Below the pieces are notes generated by a model that saw only the letters and a program-made list of their open reading frames with translations, searched no databases and was not told the origin of the DNA. A stretch of 64,000 nt of DNA from Janthinobacterium sp. 344 (lineage in GTDB: Bacteria > Pseudomonadota > Gammaproteobacteria > Burkholderiales > Burkholderiaceae_D). Positions 28,384 to 38,351 of this stretch are shown here, piece after piece (within the stretch, counting starts at the first letter, position 1; each line of letters opens with the position of its first letter). The translations under genes were made by a program, and so were the position numbers. Location of the stretch: positions 87,638 to 151,637 of the forward strand of contig NZ_FOKL01000001.1 in NCBI RefSeq assembly GCF_900112025.1, in the 5' to 3' direction.

Positions 28384-30696
28384 ATGGATGCCGACCTAGA
28401 TCAGCTTATCCTCAGCGGCGCCCCTGGCGGCGTTGTCATCACAAACGAAGACCATGCCATCGTGCGCTGGACGGTGGGTGCCCAGCGCATTTTCGGCTAT
28501 GCCAGCGACGAAGCGCTGGGCCGCACGCTGTGGGAACTGATCTCCTTGCCAGGACAGGCCGAAGCGGCCCTGCTGATCGACGAACAGCTGACCCTGCACG
28601 GCAGCTACGACCGCGAATCGCTGCGGCGGCGCAAAGATGGCGAACTCATCCACGTGGACGTGGCGTGCCAGGCCGCACAGGCCGCGGTGGACACGCCCCG
28701 CTACCTGATTTCCACCATGAAGGACACGACCTTGCTGAAGGCGGCGCGCGACGCCCAGTTCGTCGAGGTGCGCTACCGCGTGCTGTTCGAATCGACGCCG
28801 GACAGTGTCATCATGGTCAATGCCACGGGCGCCATCGTGCTGGCCAACCAGCAGGCGCAGCGCCTGTTCGGCTACGCGGAAGGCGAATTGAACGGCAGGC
28901 AAATCGATAGTCTGCTGCCGCAACGCCTGCGCCATTCGCACGTGGCGCACCGCGCCCGCTATTTCGACCAGCCCCGCACGCGCACCATGGGCGCCGACCT
29001 GGAATTGCTGGGTTTGCGCAAGGACAACGTCGAGTTCCCCGTCGAAATCAGCCTCTCGCCCATCCAGACGGAAATCGGCACTTTCGTCATCAGCGCCATC
29101 CGCGACGTCAGCGACCGCCGCCGGGCCGAGCAGAAGTTCCGCGGCTTGCTCGAATCGGCGCCGGACGCCATCGTCATCGTCAACGGCGACGGCGAGATCG
29201 TGCTCGTCAACTCGCAAACGGAACGCCTGTTCGGCTATTCGCGCGCGGAGTTACTGGGGCGCAACGTGGAAGTGCTGATCCCGGCCCGCTACGCGCATGA
29301 GCATCCACAGCACCGCCAGGCTTTTTCCAAGGCGCCGCGCGCCCGTTCCATGGGCGCCGGGCTGGAACTGTACGGCTTGCGCCGCGATGGCACCGAGTTT
29401 CCCGTGGAAATCAGCCTGTCGCCGCTGGAAACGGACGAAGGCGTGCTCGTGTCGTCGGCCATCCGCGACATCTCCGAGCGCAAGCGCATCGAGCGCACGC
29501 TCAACGAACAGAAAGTCGAACTGGAGCGCGCCAGCCAGGCGAAGGACCGCTTTCTCACCAGCATGTCGCACGAACTGCGCACGCCGCTGAACGCCATCCT
29601 CGGCTTTGCCCAGCTGCTGGCCAACGAAGCCCTGCCCGCGACGGTGCTGCAAAAGCGCACCTTCGTGCAAAACATCGTCACCTCGGGCCGCCACCTGCTC
29701 ACCCTGATCAATGAAATCCTCGACCTGGCGAAGATCGAATCAGGCAGCCTGAGCCTGTCGATGGAAGCGGTGACGCTGCCCGCGCTGATCGAGGAAGTGC
29801 GCGTGATGGTGCAGGAACAGGCGCAGCAGCGCCAGATCCACCTGATCTTTCCGGCCTGCGAAACGCTGACGCTCAGGGCCGACCATACGCGCCTCAAGCA
29901 AGTGCTGCTGAACCTGCTGTCGAACGCCATCAAATACAACCGCCCCGCTGGCAGGGTCGAGCTGGAAGTCTCGCAGCCCGATGCGCTGTGCGTGCGCATC
30001 GCCATCCGCGACACGGGCAAGGGGCTGGACGACGCGCAGATGGCCGAACTGTTCCAGCCGTTTAACCGCCTGGGGCAGGAGGCGGGCAGCGAAGAAGGCA
30101 CGGGCATCGGCCTGGTCGTCACCAAGCGCCTGGTCGAACTGATGGGCGGACGCATGGGCGTGCACAGCTGCCTCGGCGAGGGCAGCGTGTTCTGGATCGA
30201 ACTCGACACCATGGCCGCGCCGCCCGCCAGCGCGCCGCTGGACACGGATGAGCTATCCGAGCATGCCGGCGCAGGCGGCGACGATGCCAGCGGCCAGGCC
30301 CTGCTGCTGTACGTGGAAGACAATCCGGCCAGCCTGCGCCTGGTGGAAGACATCGTCAGTTTCCTGCCGCATCTGCGCATGATCTCGGCCACCGATGCGC
30401 GCCAGGGTATCGCGCTGGCGCTGGAACGCCATCCCGATGTCATCCTGATGGATATCAACCTGCCCGGCATGAACGGCAACCAGGCACAGCGCATCCTGCG
30501 CAACGATCCGCGCACGGCGCACATCCCCGTCATCGCCCTGACGGCCAACGCCATGAAAGGCGATATCCGGCATGGCCTGGCCGCGGGATTTTTCCGCTAC
30601 CTGACCAAACCCGTCGAGATTCCCCAGCTCAACGCCGCCATCGACGAAGCCCTGCAACTGGCGCGCGCCACGCTGCCATTCAAGGCGGAGGAGTAA
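28384..30696 (+). CDS. Soluble triple-PAS hybrid histidine kinase
   Basis: A 770-residue kinase without membrane segments. Three PAS domains lie at about 8-118, 128-245 and 250-368; the second and third are near-duplicates, each with an RxMGAxLELxGLR stretch. HisKA follows with His396 ([12 protein letters not shown]), then an ATPase domain ([18 protein letters not shown]) and a receiver with Asp690 ([11 protein letters not shown]). All catalytic residues are present. It has no cognate regulator next to it. It sits between ku and the convergent ligD and overlaps the ligD end by 17 bases. Confidence 0.92.
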   Translation: MDADLDQLILSGAPGGVVITNEDHAIVRWTVGAQRIFGYASDEALGRTLWELISLPGQAEAALLIDEQLTLHGSYDRESLRRRKDGELIHVDVACQAAQAAVDTPRYLISTMKDTTLLKAARDAQFVEVRYRVLFESTPDSVIMVNATGAIVLANQQAQRLFGYAEGELNGRQIDSLLPQRLRHSHVAHRARYFDQPRTRTMGADLELLGLRKDNVEFPVEISLSPIQTEIGTFVISAIRDVSDRRRAEQKFRGLLESAPDAIVIVNGDGEIVLVNSQTERLFGYSRAELLGRNVEVLIPARYAHEHPQHRQAFSKAPRARSMGAGLELYGLRRDGTEFPVEISLSPLETDEGVLVSSAIRDISERKRIERTLNEQKVELERASQAKDRFLTSMSHELRTPLNAILGFAQLLANEALPATVLQKRTFVQNIVTSGRHLLTLINEILDLAKIESGSLSLSMEAVTLPALIEEVRVMVQEQAQQRQIHLIFPACETLTLRADHTRLKQVLLNLLSNAIKYNRPAGRVELEVSQPDALCVRIAIRDTGKGLDDAQMAELFQPFNRLGQEAGSEEGTGIGLVVTKRLVELMGGRMGVHSCLGEGSVFWIELDTMAAPPASAPLDTDELSEHAGAGGDDASGQALLLYVEDNPASLRLVEDIVSFLPHLRMISATDARQGIALALERHPDVILMDINLPGMNGNQAQRILRNDPRTAHIPVIALTANAMKGDIRHGLAAGFFRYLTKPVEIPQLNAAIDEALQLARATLPFKAEE

Positions 30697-33178
30697 AGGC
30701 CAGCTTTTTCATGGCCGCATCGATGCCCTTGGCGCTGCGCGCATAGCCATCCCACGGCGCATTGCCCACGTCGAGGCGGCTGTGCACATTGCCGACGCTC
30801 CACTGGTCGCCCGCCTTCAGCTTGTCGAGCTCATCCCAGCCCAGCGGCACGGAAATACCCAGCCCCGAGCGCGTGCGGGCCGACCACGCGCACACGGTGG
30901 TGGCGCCGCGCCCATTGCGCAGGTAGTCGATGAAGATCTTGCCGACCCGGTTGGACGGTCCGCTTTTCACGACGAAACGCTGCGGTATCAGCTCGGCCAT
31001 GTGGGCCACGATGGCTTGCGAAAAGGCTTTCACCGTGTCCCAGTCATGCTTGGGACGGATGGGCACGACCACATGCAAGCCCTTGCCGCCGCTGGTTTTC
31101 AGCCAGGCGGGCAAACCCAGCTCCGTTAAAAAGGCGCGCAGCAGCACGGCCGCTTCCTGGATGGCGGGCCAGGCCACGCCCTTGCCGGGGTCGAGGTCGA
31201 ACACCAGGCGATTCGGCGTGTCATAGGCGCTGGCCAGCGCGTTTTGCGTGTGGAACTCCACCACGTTCCATTGCGCCGCCGACAGCAAGCCTTGCGCGCT
31301 GGCCACTTCCAGCATGGGCGGATGCTCGGGATCGAGGCGCGCCGCGAGCTGCTTGACGCCCGGCATCTTCGACGTATCCGCATGCTTCTGGAAGAACAGC
31401 TCGCCGCCGACGCCGGCCGGCGCGCGCACCAGCGAGACGGGCCGCCCGCGCAGATGCACGAGCATCAGCTTGCTGACCAGCGCGTAATAGCGCACCAGGT
31501 CGATCTTGCGCGCGCCGCTGTCCCGGTCGATCACCCGGTCCGCATGGCTGACCTTGAAACTGGCCGGCAAGGCGCTGTCCGGCTCCGCATTGTCCTGCAT
31601 GGTGTTCTCCTTGATGACGGGCTGCGCCCGTTCGCGCACGATGGCGGCGGGCTTCTTGTCCAGACGCAAGCCTTGGAACACGGCATGGCGGATGGCACCG
31701 CCGCTGGTCCACTGCGCGAAACGCACTTCGGCCACCAGGCGCGGCTTGACCCACAGGGGCTGGCGCACGCCGCCCGCCCTGCCCGTGAATGGACTGGTGT
31801 CGACGGTGAGCGCATCGAGCCGGCGCCGCAGGTCGCGCAAGGCCGTGTCGTCAAAGCCGCTGCCCACGTTGCCCGCGTAGCGCAATTGCCCGTCCTCATC
31901 GTAGACGCCCAACAACAGCGAGCCGATGCCTTCGCGCGCGCCCTGCGGCGCCGTGTAGCCGCCGATGACGAATTCCTGGCGCTGCCCGCATTTCAGTTTG
32001 ATCCAGTCGCCGGAGCGGCGCGTGACATACGGCGAACCGCGCCGCTTGCCGATCACGCCTTCCAGCCCCAGCTTGCAGGCGTGCGCCAGCAATTGCCGCG
32101 GCGCGGCGTCGAGCGCGTCGGAAAAGCGCACGAGCGGCGAGGTTGGCAAGCTCTGCAGCAACTGCTGCAGCAGTGCGCGGCGCGCCTCGACGGGTTGGCC
32201 GCGCAGGTCATGGCCGTCGAAAAACGGCACATCGAACAGGTAATATAGGATCTCGCTCGTCGTTTCGGCGTCGAACGCGCGCTGCAAGGCACCGAAATCG
32301 GGCCGGCCATCGGCGCCGTTGACGACGATTTCGCCGTCATACCAGCCCGGCGGCAAGCCCAGTTTTTGCAGTGCGGCATGCAGCGTCGGCAGCTTGTGCG
32401 TCCAGTCGTTGCCATTGCGCGTGATCAGGGCGACCTGCTTGCCGTCGCAACGCGCGAGGATGCGGTAGCCATCGAATTTCAGCTCGAAGATCCAGTCGTG
32501 CGCGTCCAGCGGCGGCGCATCGACGAGGGTGGCCAGCTGCGGCGACAGGCTGGCGGGCAGCTTCGCCGCGGGCGCTGCCGGCGGACCGGCGCTTTTCTTG
32601 CGCTTGGGCATGGCCTTGTCCTTGACGCTGTCGGGCAATTCGTCGACCACGGAAAATTCGACAGCAGGACGGGCATAGTCGTCTTTCTCCTTGATCAGCA
32701 GCCACGCGGGCTGTTTTTCGCTGCGCCGGTCGCCCTTGCCTTTCATGCGCACCAGCACCCACTTGCCGTGCATCTTGTGGCCGTGCAAGGTAAATTTCAG
32801 CTCGCCCGCCGCCAGCGCCTTGCGCGCATCGGGCGTGGCCGCTTGCGGCTGCCACGTGCCTTTATCCCAGATGATGACCTTGCCCGCGCCATACTGTTTT
32901 TCCGGGATCGTGCCTTCAAAGCTGGAATAGGACATGGGATGGTCTTCCACCTGCACCGCCATGCGCTTGTCGTGCGTGTCGTAGCTGGGGCCTTTCGGCA
33001 CGGCCCAGCTTTTCATGGTGCCATCGAGTTCCAGGCGAAAATCGTAGTGCAGGCGGCTGGCCCAGTGCTTCTGGATGACGAAACTGAGCGCCTCGCCTGG
33101 CGCCTCGTCGCCGCCGGCCGGTTCGGGCGTGATGGCGAAGTTGCGTTTCGCGCGGTAAGTCTTCAAGGCGGCTGTCAT
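30680..33178 (-). CDS. ligD: Multifunctional ATP-dependent DNA ligase LigD
   Basis: The 832-residue LigD of bacterial end joining, with domains in the order phosphoesterase (about 30-175, [17 protein letters not shown]), ATP-dependent ligase (about 205-520, nucleophile Lys234 in FELKFDGYR) and primase-like polymerase (about 535-832, metal-binding Asp661 and Asp663 in FDLDPGKG). This is the Pseudomonas-type order. All three active sites look intact. Works with the Ku encoded at 27388. Start is ATG; its 3' end overlaps the convergent kinase gene. Confidence 0.95.
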   Translation of the reverse strand: MTAALKTYRAKRNFAITPEPAGGDEAPGEALSFVIQKHWASRLHYDFRLELDGTMKSWAVPKGPSYDTHDKRMAVQVEDHPMSYSSFEGTIPEKQYGAGKVIIWDKGTWQPQAATPDARKALAAGELKFTLHGHKMHGKWVLVRMKGKGDRRSEKQPAWLLIKEKDDYARPAVEFSVVDELPDSVKDKAMPKRKKSAGPPAAPAAKLPASLSPQLATLVDAPPLDAHDWIFELKFDGYRILARCDGKQVALITRNGNDWTHKLPTLHAALQKLGLPPGWYDGEIVVNGADGRPDFGALQRAFDAETTSEILYYLFDVPFFDGHDLRGQPVEARRALLQQLLQSLPTSPLVRFSDALDAAPRQLLAHACKLGLEGVIGKRRGSPYVTRRSGDWIKLKCGQRQEFVIGGYTAPQGAREGIGSLLLGVYDEDGQLRYAGNVGSGFDDTALRDLRRRLDALTVDTSPFTGRAGGVRQPLWVKPRLVAEVRFAQWTSGGAIRHAVFQGLRLDKKPAAIVRERAQPVIKENTMQDNAEPDSALPASFKVSHADRVIDRDSGARKIDLVRYYALVSKLMLVHLRGRPVSLVRAPAGVGGELFFQKHADTSKMPGVKQLAARLDPEHPPMLEVASAQGLLSAAQWNVVEFHTQNALASAYDTPNRLVFDLDPGKGVAWPAIQEAAVLLRAFLTELGLPAWLKTSGGKGLHVVVPIRPKHDWDTVKAFSQAIVAHMAELIPQRFVVKSGPSNRVGKIFIDYLRNGRGATTVCAWSARTRSGLGISVPLGWDELDKLKAGDQWSVGNVHSRLDVGNAPWDGYARSAKGIDAAMKKLAFTPPP

Positions 33179-33301
33179 GGCGCTTCCGTCGATAGGATCA
33201 GGTTTCCAGTCTAGGCCGCTGTCGGGCGCGGCGCGGTACGCCAGCTAACAGAATGCGTACACCGCCCAATGACAAGCTCATGCGATGGATGGACAACTAA
33301 A

Positions 33302-33316
33302 TGTAAGTGTTTGTAA
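33302..33316. promoter_or_regulatory. TGTAA-N5-TGTAA direct repeat (RstA-box-like) upstream of first Asr-like gene
   Basis: Two TGTAA half-sites start at 33302 and 33312, one helical turn apart. Read on the other strand the site is TACA-N6-TACA, the half-site pattern of the RstA box as I remember it from enterobacteria (TACATNTNGTTACA). A conserved GTCAAC follows at 33323 and a possible -10 (TTGCCT) at 33351. Three more copies of the repeat lie in this window. Confidence 0.6.
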
Positions 33317-33414
33317 TGCGCTGTCAACCTGATGACCTCCCCGCGCGTTTTTGCCTCAGTGACAGGGGAAATGCATCTCCTGAACTACAACCCCACTTCT
33401 CGAGGAACTGCATC

Positions 33415-33735
33415 ATGAAAAAACGCACTGTCAACATCGTCGCTACTCTGATCGCCGGCTTGTTCGCTACCGCAGCCTTTGCTCAAACGCCAGCTGTGCC
33501 TGCCAAGGCCGAAGCCAAGCACACCAAGGAAGTGGCCAAAGCAGAAGCCAAGGAAACCAAGGCCGTCGTGAAAGCGGACGCCAAAGAAGCAGCCGTTGCC
33601 GCCGATGCCAAGGCCGATGTCGCCAGCGCCAAGGCTGACGCCGCCGCCACCAAGGCCAAAGCCCACCACAAGGCGAAAAAAGCCAAGGCCAAGGCCGCCG
33701 AAGACAAAGCTGAAGCAACCGCCGCAGCCAAGTAA
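33415..33735 (+). CDS. Small secreted Ala/Lys-rich protein, Asr-like (paralog 1)
   Basis: A 106-residue protein with signal peptide (KKRTVNIVATLIAGLFATAAFAQ) followed by a very basic, low-complexity body of AKA/DAK repeats that ends KAKAHHKAKKAKAKA. The layout, a signal peptide and a periplasmic Lys/His/Ala-rich chain, resembles the acid-shock protein Asr. In that family the protein buffers the periplasm or acts as a chaperone-like disordered protein under acid. ATG with GAGGAA upstream. One of five paralogs here; single gene ended by its own terminator. Function is inferred from layout, not from alignment. Confidence 0.75.
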   Translation: MKKRTVNIVATLIAGLFATAAFAQTPAVPAKAEAKHTKEVAKAEAKETKAVVKADAKEAAVAADAKADVASAKADAAATKAKAHHKAKKAKAKAAEDKAEATAAAK

Positions 33736-33757
33736 TCCGCCGCCTTCCGCACGGTAC

Positions 33758-33783
33758 AAAAAGACAGCTTCGGCTGTCTTTTT
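33758..33783 (+). terminator. Rho-independent terminator after paralog 1
   Basis: An 11-base stem around a TTCG tetraloop (stem core GACAGC/GCTGTC) followed by a T run; the flanking A run makes it work in both directions. The same hairpin recurs at 34687. Confidence 0.9.
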
Positions 33784-33831
33784 GCATTTTCATGCCACCA
33801 TCACGCAATAACAGCCGATAAAACACCTGAT

Positions 33832-33846
33832 TGTAAGAAAGTGTAA
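33832..33846. promoter_or_regulatory. TGTAA-N5-TGTAA direct repeat upstream of paralog 2
   Basis: Half-sites start at 33832 and 33842, ten bases apart as in the other copies. GTCAAC follows at 33852 and a -10-like TATGCT at 33880, 38 bases from the second half-site; the unit at 39370 has exactly the same spacing. Confidence 0.65.
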
Positions 33847-33873
33847 ACGAGGTCAACTGTCTGCATCCCGGCC

Positions 33874-33911
33874 GCGTTTTATGCTCAGTGACACGGGAAT
33901 CATCCCGGCAC
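33874..33911 (+). repeat. 38-base promoter/leader repeat, copy 1
   Basis: This stretch is identical to 39412-39449. It covers the -10-like TATGCT and a leader hairpin with arms CGGGA/TCCCG (33894-33907). The identity indicates that this promoter and its gene pair were duplicated. Confidence 0.85.
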
Positions 33912-33941
33912 ACCAGACAAACTACCACCGAGGACTGCACC

Positions 33942-34271
33942 ATGAAAAAAGTAATTGCTACCCTGATCGCCGGCCTGTTCGCCACCGCAGCCTTCGCCCA
34001 AACCCCGGCAGCACCGGTGCCCGCCAAAGTGGAAGCGGCGCATACCAAGGCCGTCGTGAAAGCGGATGCCAAGGAAGCGCAAGCCGTCGTCAAAGCCGAT
34101 GCGAAAGAAGCCAAGGCTGTCGTCGCCGCGAAAACGGAAGTTGCCAGCGCCAAGACGGAAGCCACCGCCACCAAGGCCAAGGCGCATCACAAGGCCAAGA
34201 AAGCCAAGGCCAAGGCCGACGAAAAGCTGGCATCGGCCACGGCTGAAGCCGCACCAGCGGCTGCCAAGTAA
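33942..34271 (+). CDS. Small secreted Ala/Lys-rich protein, Asr-like (paralog 2)
   Basis: A 109-residue protein: signal peptide MKKVIATLIAGLFATAAFAQ, then Ala/Lys/Val repeats (VKADAKEA twice) and the KAHHKAKKAKAKA stretch before an Ala-rich end. It is closest to paralog 4 at 39490, sharing most of the repeat body. The ATG at 33942 follows a conserved GAGGACTGCACC leader. Paralog 3 lies 51 bases downstream without a promoter or terminator between, so the two form an operon. Periplasmic protective role as for Asr is inference. Confidence 0.75.
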   Translation: MKKVIATLIAGLFATAAFAQTPAAPVPAKVEAAHTKAVVKADAKEAQAVVKADAKEAKAVVAAKTEVASAKTEATATKAKAHHKAKKAKAKADEKLASATAEAAPAAAK

Positions 34272-34322
34272 TCGCCTGTCACTCCCGCATTTGCCCCCAT
34301 CGCCACTACCAAGGATTACATC

Positions 34323-34655
34323 ATGAAAAAAGTTATCGCTACCCTGATCGCCGGCCTGTTCGCCACCGCAGCCTTTGCCCAGACCCCTGCCGCTCCGGCA
34401 GCAGCAGTGCCCGCCAAGGCGGAAGCGGCCCACACCAAGGCCGTGGCCAAGGCTGACGCGAAGGAAACCAAGGCCGTCGTGAAGGCCGATGCGAAGGAAG
34501 CAGCGGTCGCCGCCGACGCGAAAGCCGATGTGGCCAGCGCCAAGGCCGATGCCAAAGTGACGAAAGCCAAGGCCCACCACAAGGCCAAGAAAGCCAAACT
34601 GGCAGCGGACGAAGCGAAAGCGGCGGAAGCGATTCCGGCAACGCCGGCCAAGTAA
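34323..34655 (+). CDS. Small secreted Ala/Lys-rich protein, Asr-like (paralog 3)
   Basis: A 110-residue protein with the same signal peptide as paralog 2 and a body resembling paralog 1 (DAKEAAVAADAKADVASAKA), then KAKAHHKAKKAKLAA. Strongly basic and probably disordered in the periplasm. Second gene of the paralog 2-3 operon and followed by a terminator. Mixed likeness to paralogs 1 and 2 suggests recombination or gene conversion within the family. Confidence 0.75.
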   Translation: MKKVIATLIAGLFATAAFAQTPAAPAAAVPAKAEAAHTKAVAKADAKETKAVVKADAKEAAVAADAKADVASAKADAKVTKAKAHHKAKKAKLAADEAKAAEAIPATPAK

Positions 34656-34686
34656 GCTGCCCCGCTTCCGGCAACAAGCTTCAGGC

Positions 34687-34712
34687 AAAAAGACAGCTTC
34701 GGCTGTCTTTTT
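34687..34712 (+). terminator. Rho-independent terminator after paralog 3
   Basis: Same 11-base stem and TTCG loop as the hairpin at 33758, followed by a T run. It separates the paralog 2-3 operon from the TonB receptor unit. Confidence 0.9.
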
Positions 34713-34767
34713 GCATTGCGGGGGCGCGCGCAAGCGACAAGCGCCGGCCGCCCTGTGCCAACGCCGA

Positions 34768-34782
34768 TGTAAAAGCATGTAA
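34768..34782. promoter_or_regulatory. TGTAA-N5-TGTAA direct repeat upstream of TonB receptor
   Basis: Half-sites at 34768 and 34778, ten bases apart as in the three Asr-like promoters. The surrounding -10 is less clear (possibly CATTTG at 34816). It puts the TonB unit into the same presumed regulon. Confidence 0.6.
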
Positions 34783-34848
34783 AGACCGGAAAAACGACGC
34801 TTTTCAGTCACAAACCATTTGCCAGCCTGAGCGACACTCCAATAGAAT

Positions 34849-34863
34849 TGAGAATTATTCTCA
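34849..34863. promoter_or_regulatory. Fur box upstream of TonB receptor
   Basis: A perfect 7-1-7 palindrome TGAGAATTATTCTCA, the core of the classical Fur operator, with a further TTCTCATTCAT following. It ends 29 bases before the receptor start, so iron-bound Fur would block transcription. Confidence 0.9.
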
Positions 34864-34892
34864 TTCTCATTCATATGTCAGGAGCCGTTTTC

Positions 34893-37037
34893 ATGCCAGG
34901 TCGCACCGTTCCCTTTACTCGCCCCGCACTGTCGCCGCATCCGCTGGCCCTGGCCATTTCGCTGGCCCTGAGCGCCGGCATGGCACATGGCGCCGATGGC
35001 GCGCCAGCCGATGGCGGCGCCGACGAGCCGGTGATGCAAACCATCACGGTCACGGGCAGCAACGACGCGAACGCCTACACGGCGCGCAAGAGCGCTTCGG
35101 CCAGCAAGTTTGACCTGTCGCTGCGCGACACGCCGCAAGCCGTGTCCGTCGTCACGCGCGCGCAGATGGACGATTTCAAGCTCGATAACGCCAGCAAGGT
35201 GCTGGCGCAGACCACGGGCGTGACGGTGGAAGCGGTGGAAACGGACCGCACCTATTACACGGCGCGCGGCTACGACGTCACCAACTTCCAGTTCGACGGC
35301 GTGGGCATTCCCTTCGTCTTCGGCAATGTGATGGGCGACCTCGATACGGCGTTGTTCGAGCGCGTCGACATCGTGCGCGGCGCGAACGGCCTGATTTCGT
35401 CCACCGGCAATCCATCGGCCACCGTCAACTTCGTGCGCAAGCGCCCCACCGCCGGCCTGGCCGCTGCCGCCGGCGTCACGCTGGGCTCCTGGAACACGCG
35501 CCGCCTCGATGCCGACGTATCGACGCCCCTCAGCGCCGATGGCAAGGTGGCCGCGCGCTTCGTCGTCGCCCATGAAGAAGGCGATTCCTACCTGGACCGC
35601 TACTCGCCGCGCAAGGATGTCGCCTATGCCATCGTCGAAGCGAAGCTGACGCCGGACACCAGCCTGACGGTGGGACACAGCTACCAGAACAACCTGGCCA
35701 AAGGCGGCATGTGGGGCGCCCTGCCCGTCGCCTACACGGACGGCACGCCGACCAACTACCCGATTTCCACCTCGACCTCGGCCGACTGGTCGCGCTGGAG
35801 CATCCTCAACAACAGCACCTTCGCCGAACTGGCGCACCAGGTCAATGCCGACTGGCGCGTCACCGCCACCGCCACCTACAACCGCTCCACCTCCGATTCG
35901 AAGCTGTTCTACGTCTACGGCACGCCGGACAAGGCCACGGGCGACGGCTTGTTCAGCTACCCTTCGCGCTACGCCTCGGCCAACAAGCAGCGCCTGCTCG
36001 ATGTCGCCGCCACGGGCGCATTCACGCTGGCCGGGCGCCGGCATGACCTCAGCATGGGCCTGGCCTGGTCGAAATCCACGCTGGACGATGTGTCCTATTA
36101 TGGCCGCGGCATCGGCACGGCCCTGCCGAATGGCACGGCGTTCGACGGCTCCACCCCTGAACCGGCCTTCGACGCCTCCACCGATGGCAGCGCCTACAAG
36201 GACGAACGCAAGAACGCCTACCTGGCCGCCCGCTTCAACCTGGCCGACAACGCCAAGCTGCTGGCCGGCGTCAACACCGTCAAGGCCGACAGCACGGGCA
36301 GCGCATACGGCGTCAGCCAGGCCAAGTCGCAGAGCGACACCACGCCCTATGTCGGCCTGGTGTACGACATCGACCGCCATGTATCGGCCTACGGCAGCTA
36401 CACGCAGATCTTCAACCCGCAAAGCAGCATCGACCGCACGGGCCAGACGCTGGCGGCGGCCAGCGGCAAGAGCCTGGAAGCGGGCTTGAAAAGCGACTGG
36501 TTCGACGGCCGCCTGAACCTGTCCGGCGCCCTGTTCAAGACGCGCCAGAAGAACGTGGCCGAGGCGGCCGGCACCACGCCCGATTTCAAGACCTTCTACA
36601 AGGGCGTCGATTCGGAGTCGCAGGGTTTTGAACTCGACGCCTCGGGCGAACTGGCGAAAGGCTGGCAGGCGAACGCCGGCTATGCGCAGCTGCGCATCCA
36701 GGGCGAGGATGGCCAGGATGCGCGCACCTTCATCCCGCGCAAGCAGTTCCACCTGGCCACCACCTACCATCTGCCGGCCGTGCCGGCGCTGAAGGTGGGC
36801 GCCAGCCTGACCTGGCAGGACGCCATCTACAACAAGGTCGACGACAGCACCACCCTGCACCAGGGCGCCTACGCGCAACTGGGCCTGATGGCCAGCTACG
36901 CCATCAGCCGCAACGTCAGCCTGGCGCTGAACCTGAACAATGTGACGGACAAGAAGCACTTGACCAGCCTGTACTGGACCCAGTCCTTGTATGCGGCCGG
37001 CCGCAATGGCAGCGCCACCCTGAGCTGGAAATACTAG
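34893..37037 (+). CDS. TonB-dependent siderophore receptor
   Basis: A 714-residue outer-membrane receptor for ferric siderophores. After the signal peptide comes a TonB-box-like MQTITVTGS, a plug domain with SLRDTPQAVSVVTRAQM and the block RVDIVRGANGLISSTGNPSATVNF, then a 22-strand barrel ending in SATLSWKY. The plug resembles FpvA/FoxA-type receptors. The open frame begins at a TTG inside the Fur box; the ATG at 34893 with AGGAG upstream is the true start. First gene of a unit with the PepSY protein, behind both a Fur box and the TGTAA repeat. The siderophore cannot be told. Confidence 0.93.
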   Translation: MPGRTVPFTRPALSPHPLALAISLALSAGMAHGADGAPADGGADEPVMQTITVTGSNDANAYTARKSASASKFDLSLRDTPQAVSVVTRAQMDDFKLDNASKVLAQTTGVTVEAVETDRTYYTARGYDVTNFQFDGVGIPFVFGNVMGDLDTALFERVDIVRGANGLISSTGNPSATVNFVRKRPTAGLAAAAGVTLGSWNTRRLDADVSTPLSADGKVAARFVVAHEEGDSYLDRYSPRKDVAYAIVEAKLTPDTSLTVGHSYQNNLAKGGMWGALPVAYTDGTPTNYPISTSTSADWSRWSILNNSTFAELAHQVNADWRVTATATYNRSTSDSKLFYVYGTPDKATGDGLFSYPSRYASANKQRLLDVAATGAFTLAGRRHDLSMGLAWSKSTLDDVSYYGRGIGTALPNGTAFDGSTPEPAFDASTDGSAYKDERKNAYLAARFNLADNAKLLAGVNTVKADSTGSAYGVSQAKSQSDTTPYVGLVYDIDRHVSAYGSYTQIFNPQSSIDRTGQTLAAASGKSLEAGLKSDWFDGRLNLSGALFKTRQKNVAEAAGTTPDFKTFYKGVDSESQGFELDASGELAKGWQANAGYAQLRIQGEDGQDARTFIPRKQFHLATTYHLPAVPALKVGASLTWQDAIYNKVDDSTTLHQGAYAQLGLMASYAISRNVSLALNLNNVTDKKHLTSLYWTQSLYAAGRNGSATLSWKY

Positions 37038-37046
37038 GGAGCCGCC

Positions 37047-38288
37047 ATGCGACTGCGTCCTCCCCTGCTTGTTCTGCACCGCTGGTTCGGCCTGGCGGTG
37101 GCGCTCTTCCTCTTCGTTTCCGGCCTGACGGGCGCCGTGATCTCGTGGGATCACGAGCTCGATGCCTGGCTCAATCCGCAGCTGTTCCATGCCGCCAGCG
37201 GCGCGCATGCGGGGCCGGCAAGAACGGGGCTGGAACTGGCGCGCCAGCTCGAGGCGCAGGACCCGCGCCTGCGCGTCAACTACACGCTCACGGCCATCGA
37301 GCCTGGCCACACGGCGCTGATGTCGGTGGAGGGCCGGCTCGATGCCGCCTCGGGCAAGCCGTTTGAACCGGGCTTCAACCAGGTGGCCGTCGATCCCGTC
37401 ACGGGCGCCATCCAGGGCACGCGCCAGTGGGGCGTGGTCTCGCTGACGCGCGAAAACCTGCTGCCCTTCCTGTACAAACTGCATTACACCATGCACATCC
37501 CCGATGGCTGGGGCGTCGAACTGGGCGTCTGGTTCATGGGCATCATCGGCATCGTGTGGGTAGCCGACTGCGTCATCGCGCTGTACCTGTCGTTCCCGAA
37601 CTGGCGCAGCTGGCGCAAGTCGCTGGCCTTCCGCTGGCGCGAAGGGGGCCACAGGCTGACCTTCGACCTGCACCGCTCGGGCGGCGTGTGGGTCTGGTTG
37701 CTGCTGCTGGTGCTGGCCGTCACCTCCGTGTCGATGAATCTGCAAACCCAGGTGATGCGCCCCCTGGTGGCGACGTTTTCCACCCTCAGCCCGAACGCCT
37801 TCGACAGCCGCACGCCGCAGCCGCCCGGCAAACCCGTCGAGCCGCTGCTGACGCGCGAACAGGCGGTGGCGCTAGCGCGGACGGAAGCGGCCAGGCGGGG
37901 CTGGACGCTGCCGGCTGGCGGCGTCTTCTACTCGTCCAGCTACGGCCTGTATGGCGTCGGTTTCTTCGAGGCGGACAACGACCATGGCGATGGTGGCCTG
38001 GGCAACGCGTGGCTGTATGTCGATGGCCGCGATGGCAAGCCGGCGGGCGGCGTGGTGCCCGGCACGGGCAGCGCGGGCGACCTTTTCCTGCAGGCGCAAT
38101 TCCCGCTGCATTCGGGGCGCATCCTGGGCCTGCCGGGACGCATCCTGATTTCCGCCATGGGCCTGGTGGTGGCCATGCTGAGCGCGACGGGCCTGATCAT
38201 CTGGCTGAGAAAACGCCGTGCCCGCGCGGCGCAGGCCGGCAAGGCGGCGGCGCCGCTTCATGCAAACTTCAGCAAGCAGGTGCAGTAA
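37047..38288 (+). CDS. PepSY-associated transmembrane protein
   Basis: A 413-residue inner-membrane protein of the PepSY_TM family. It starts with VLHRWFGLAVALFLFVSGLTGAVISWDHE, the family signature helix, and has further membrane helices near 160-180, 220-240 and 355-380 with a large periplasmic loop between. Proteins of this type sit next to TonB siderophore receptors and are thought to reduce or release iron from siderophores in the periplasm (for example FpvG). It follows the receptor by nine bases, behind AGGGAG, and must be cotranscribed. Confidence 0.9.
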   Translation: MRLRPPLLVLHRWFGLAVALFLFVSGLTGAVISWDHELDAWLNPQLFHAASGAHAGPARTGLELARQLEAQDPRLRVNYTLTAIEPGHTALMSVEGRLDAASGKPFEPGFNQVAVDPVTGAIQGTRQWGVVSLTRENLLPFLYKLHYTMHIPDGWGVELGVWFMGIIGIVWVADCVIALYLSFPNWRSWRKSLAFRWREGGHRLTFDLHRSGGVWVWLLLLVLAVTSVSMNLQTQVMRPLVATFSTLSPNAFDSRTPQPPGKPVEPLLTREQAVALARTEAARRGWTLPAGGVFYSSSYGLYGVGFFEADNDHGDGGLGNAWLYVDGRDGKPAGGVVPGTGSAGDLFLQAQFPLHSGRILGLPGRILISAMGLVVAMLSATGLIIWLRKRRARAAQAGKAAAPLHANFSKQVQ

Positions 38289-38351
38289 ATCGCCACAAAA
38301 CGGCGCAACTGGGCGACACTGGCAATCAGACCATCGCCACGAAAGCTGTCC

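Noticed and set aside
34848..34892. Upstream TTG start for the TonB receptor
   Set aside because: It would lie inside the Fur box and adds no signal-peptide character; the ATG at 34893 has an AGGAG site.
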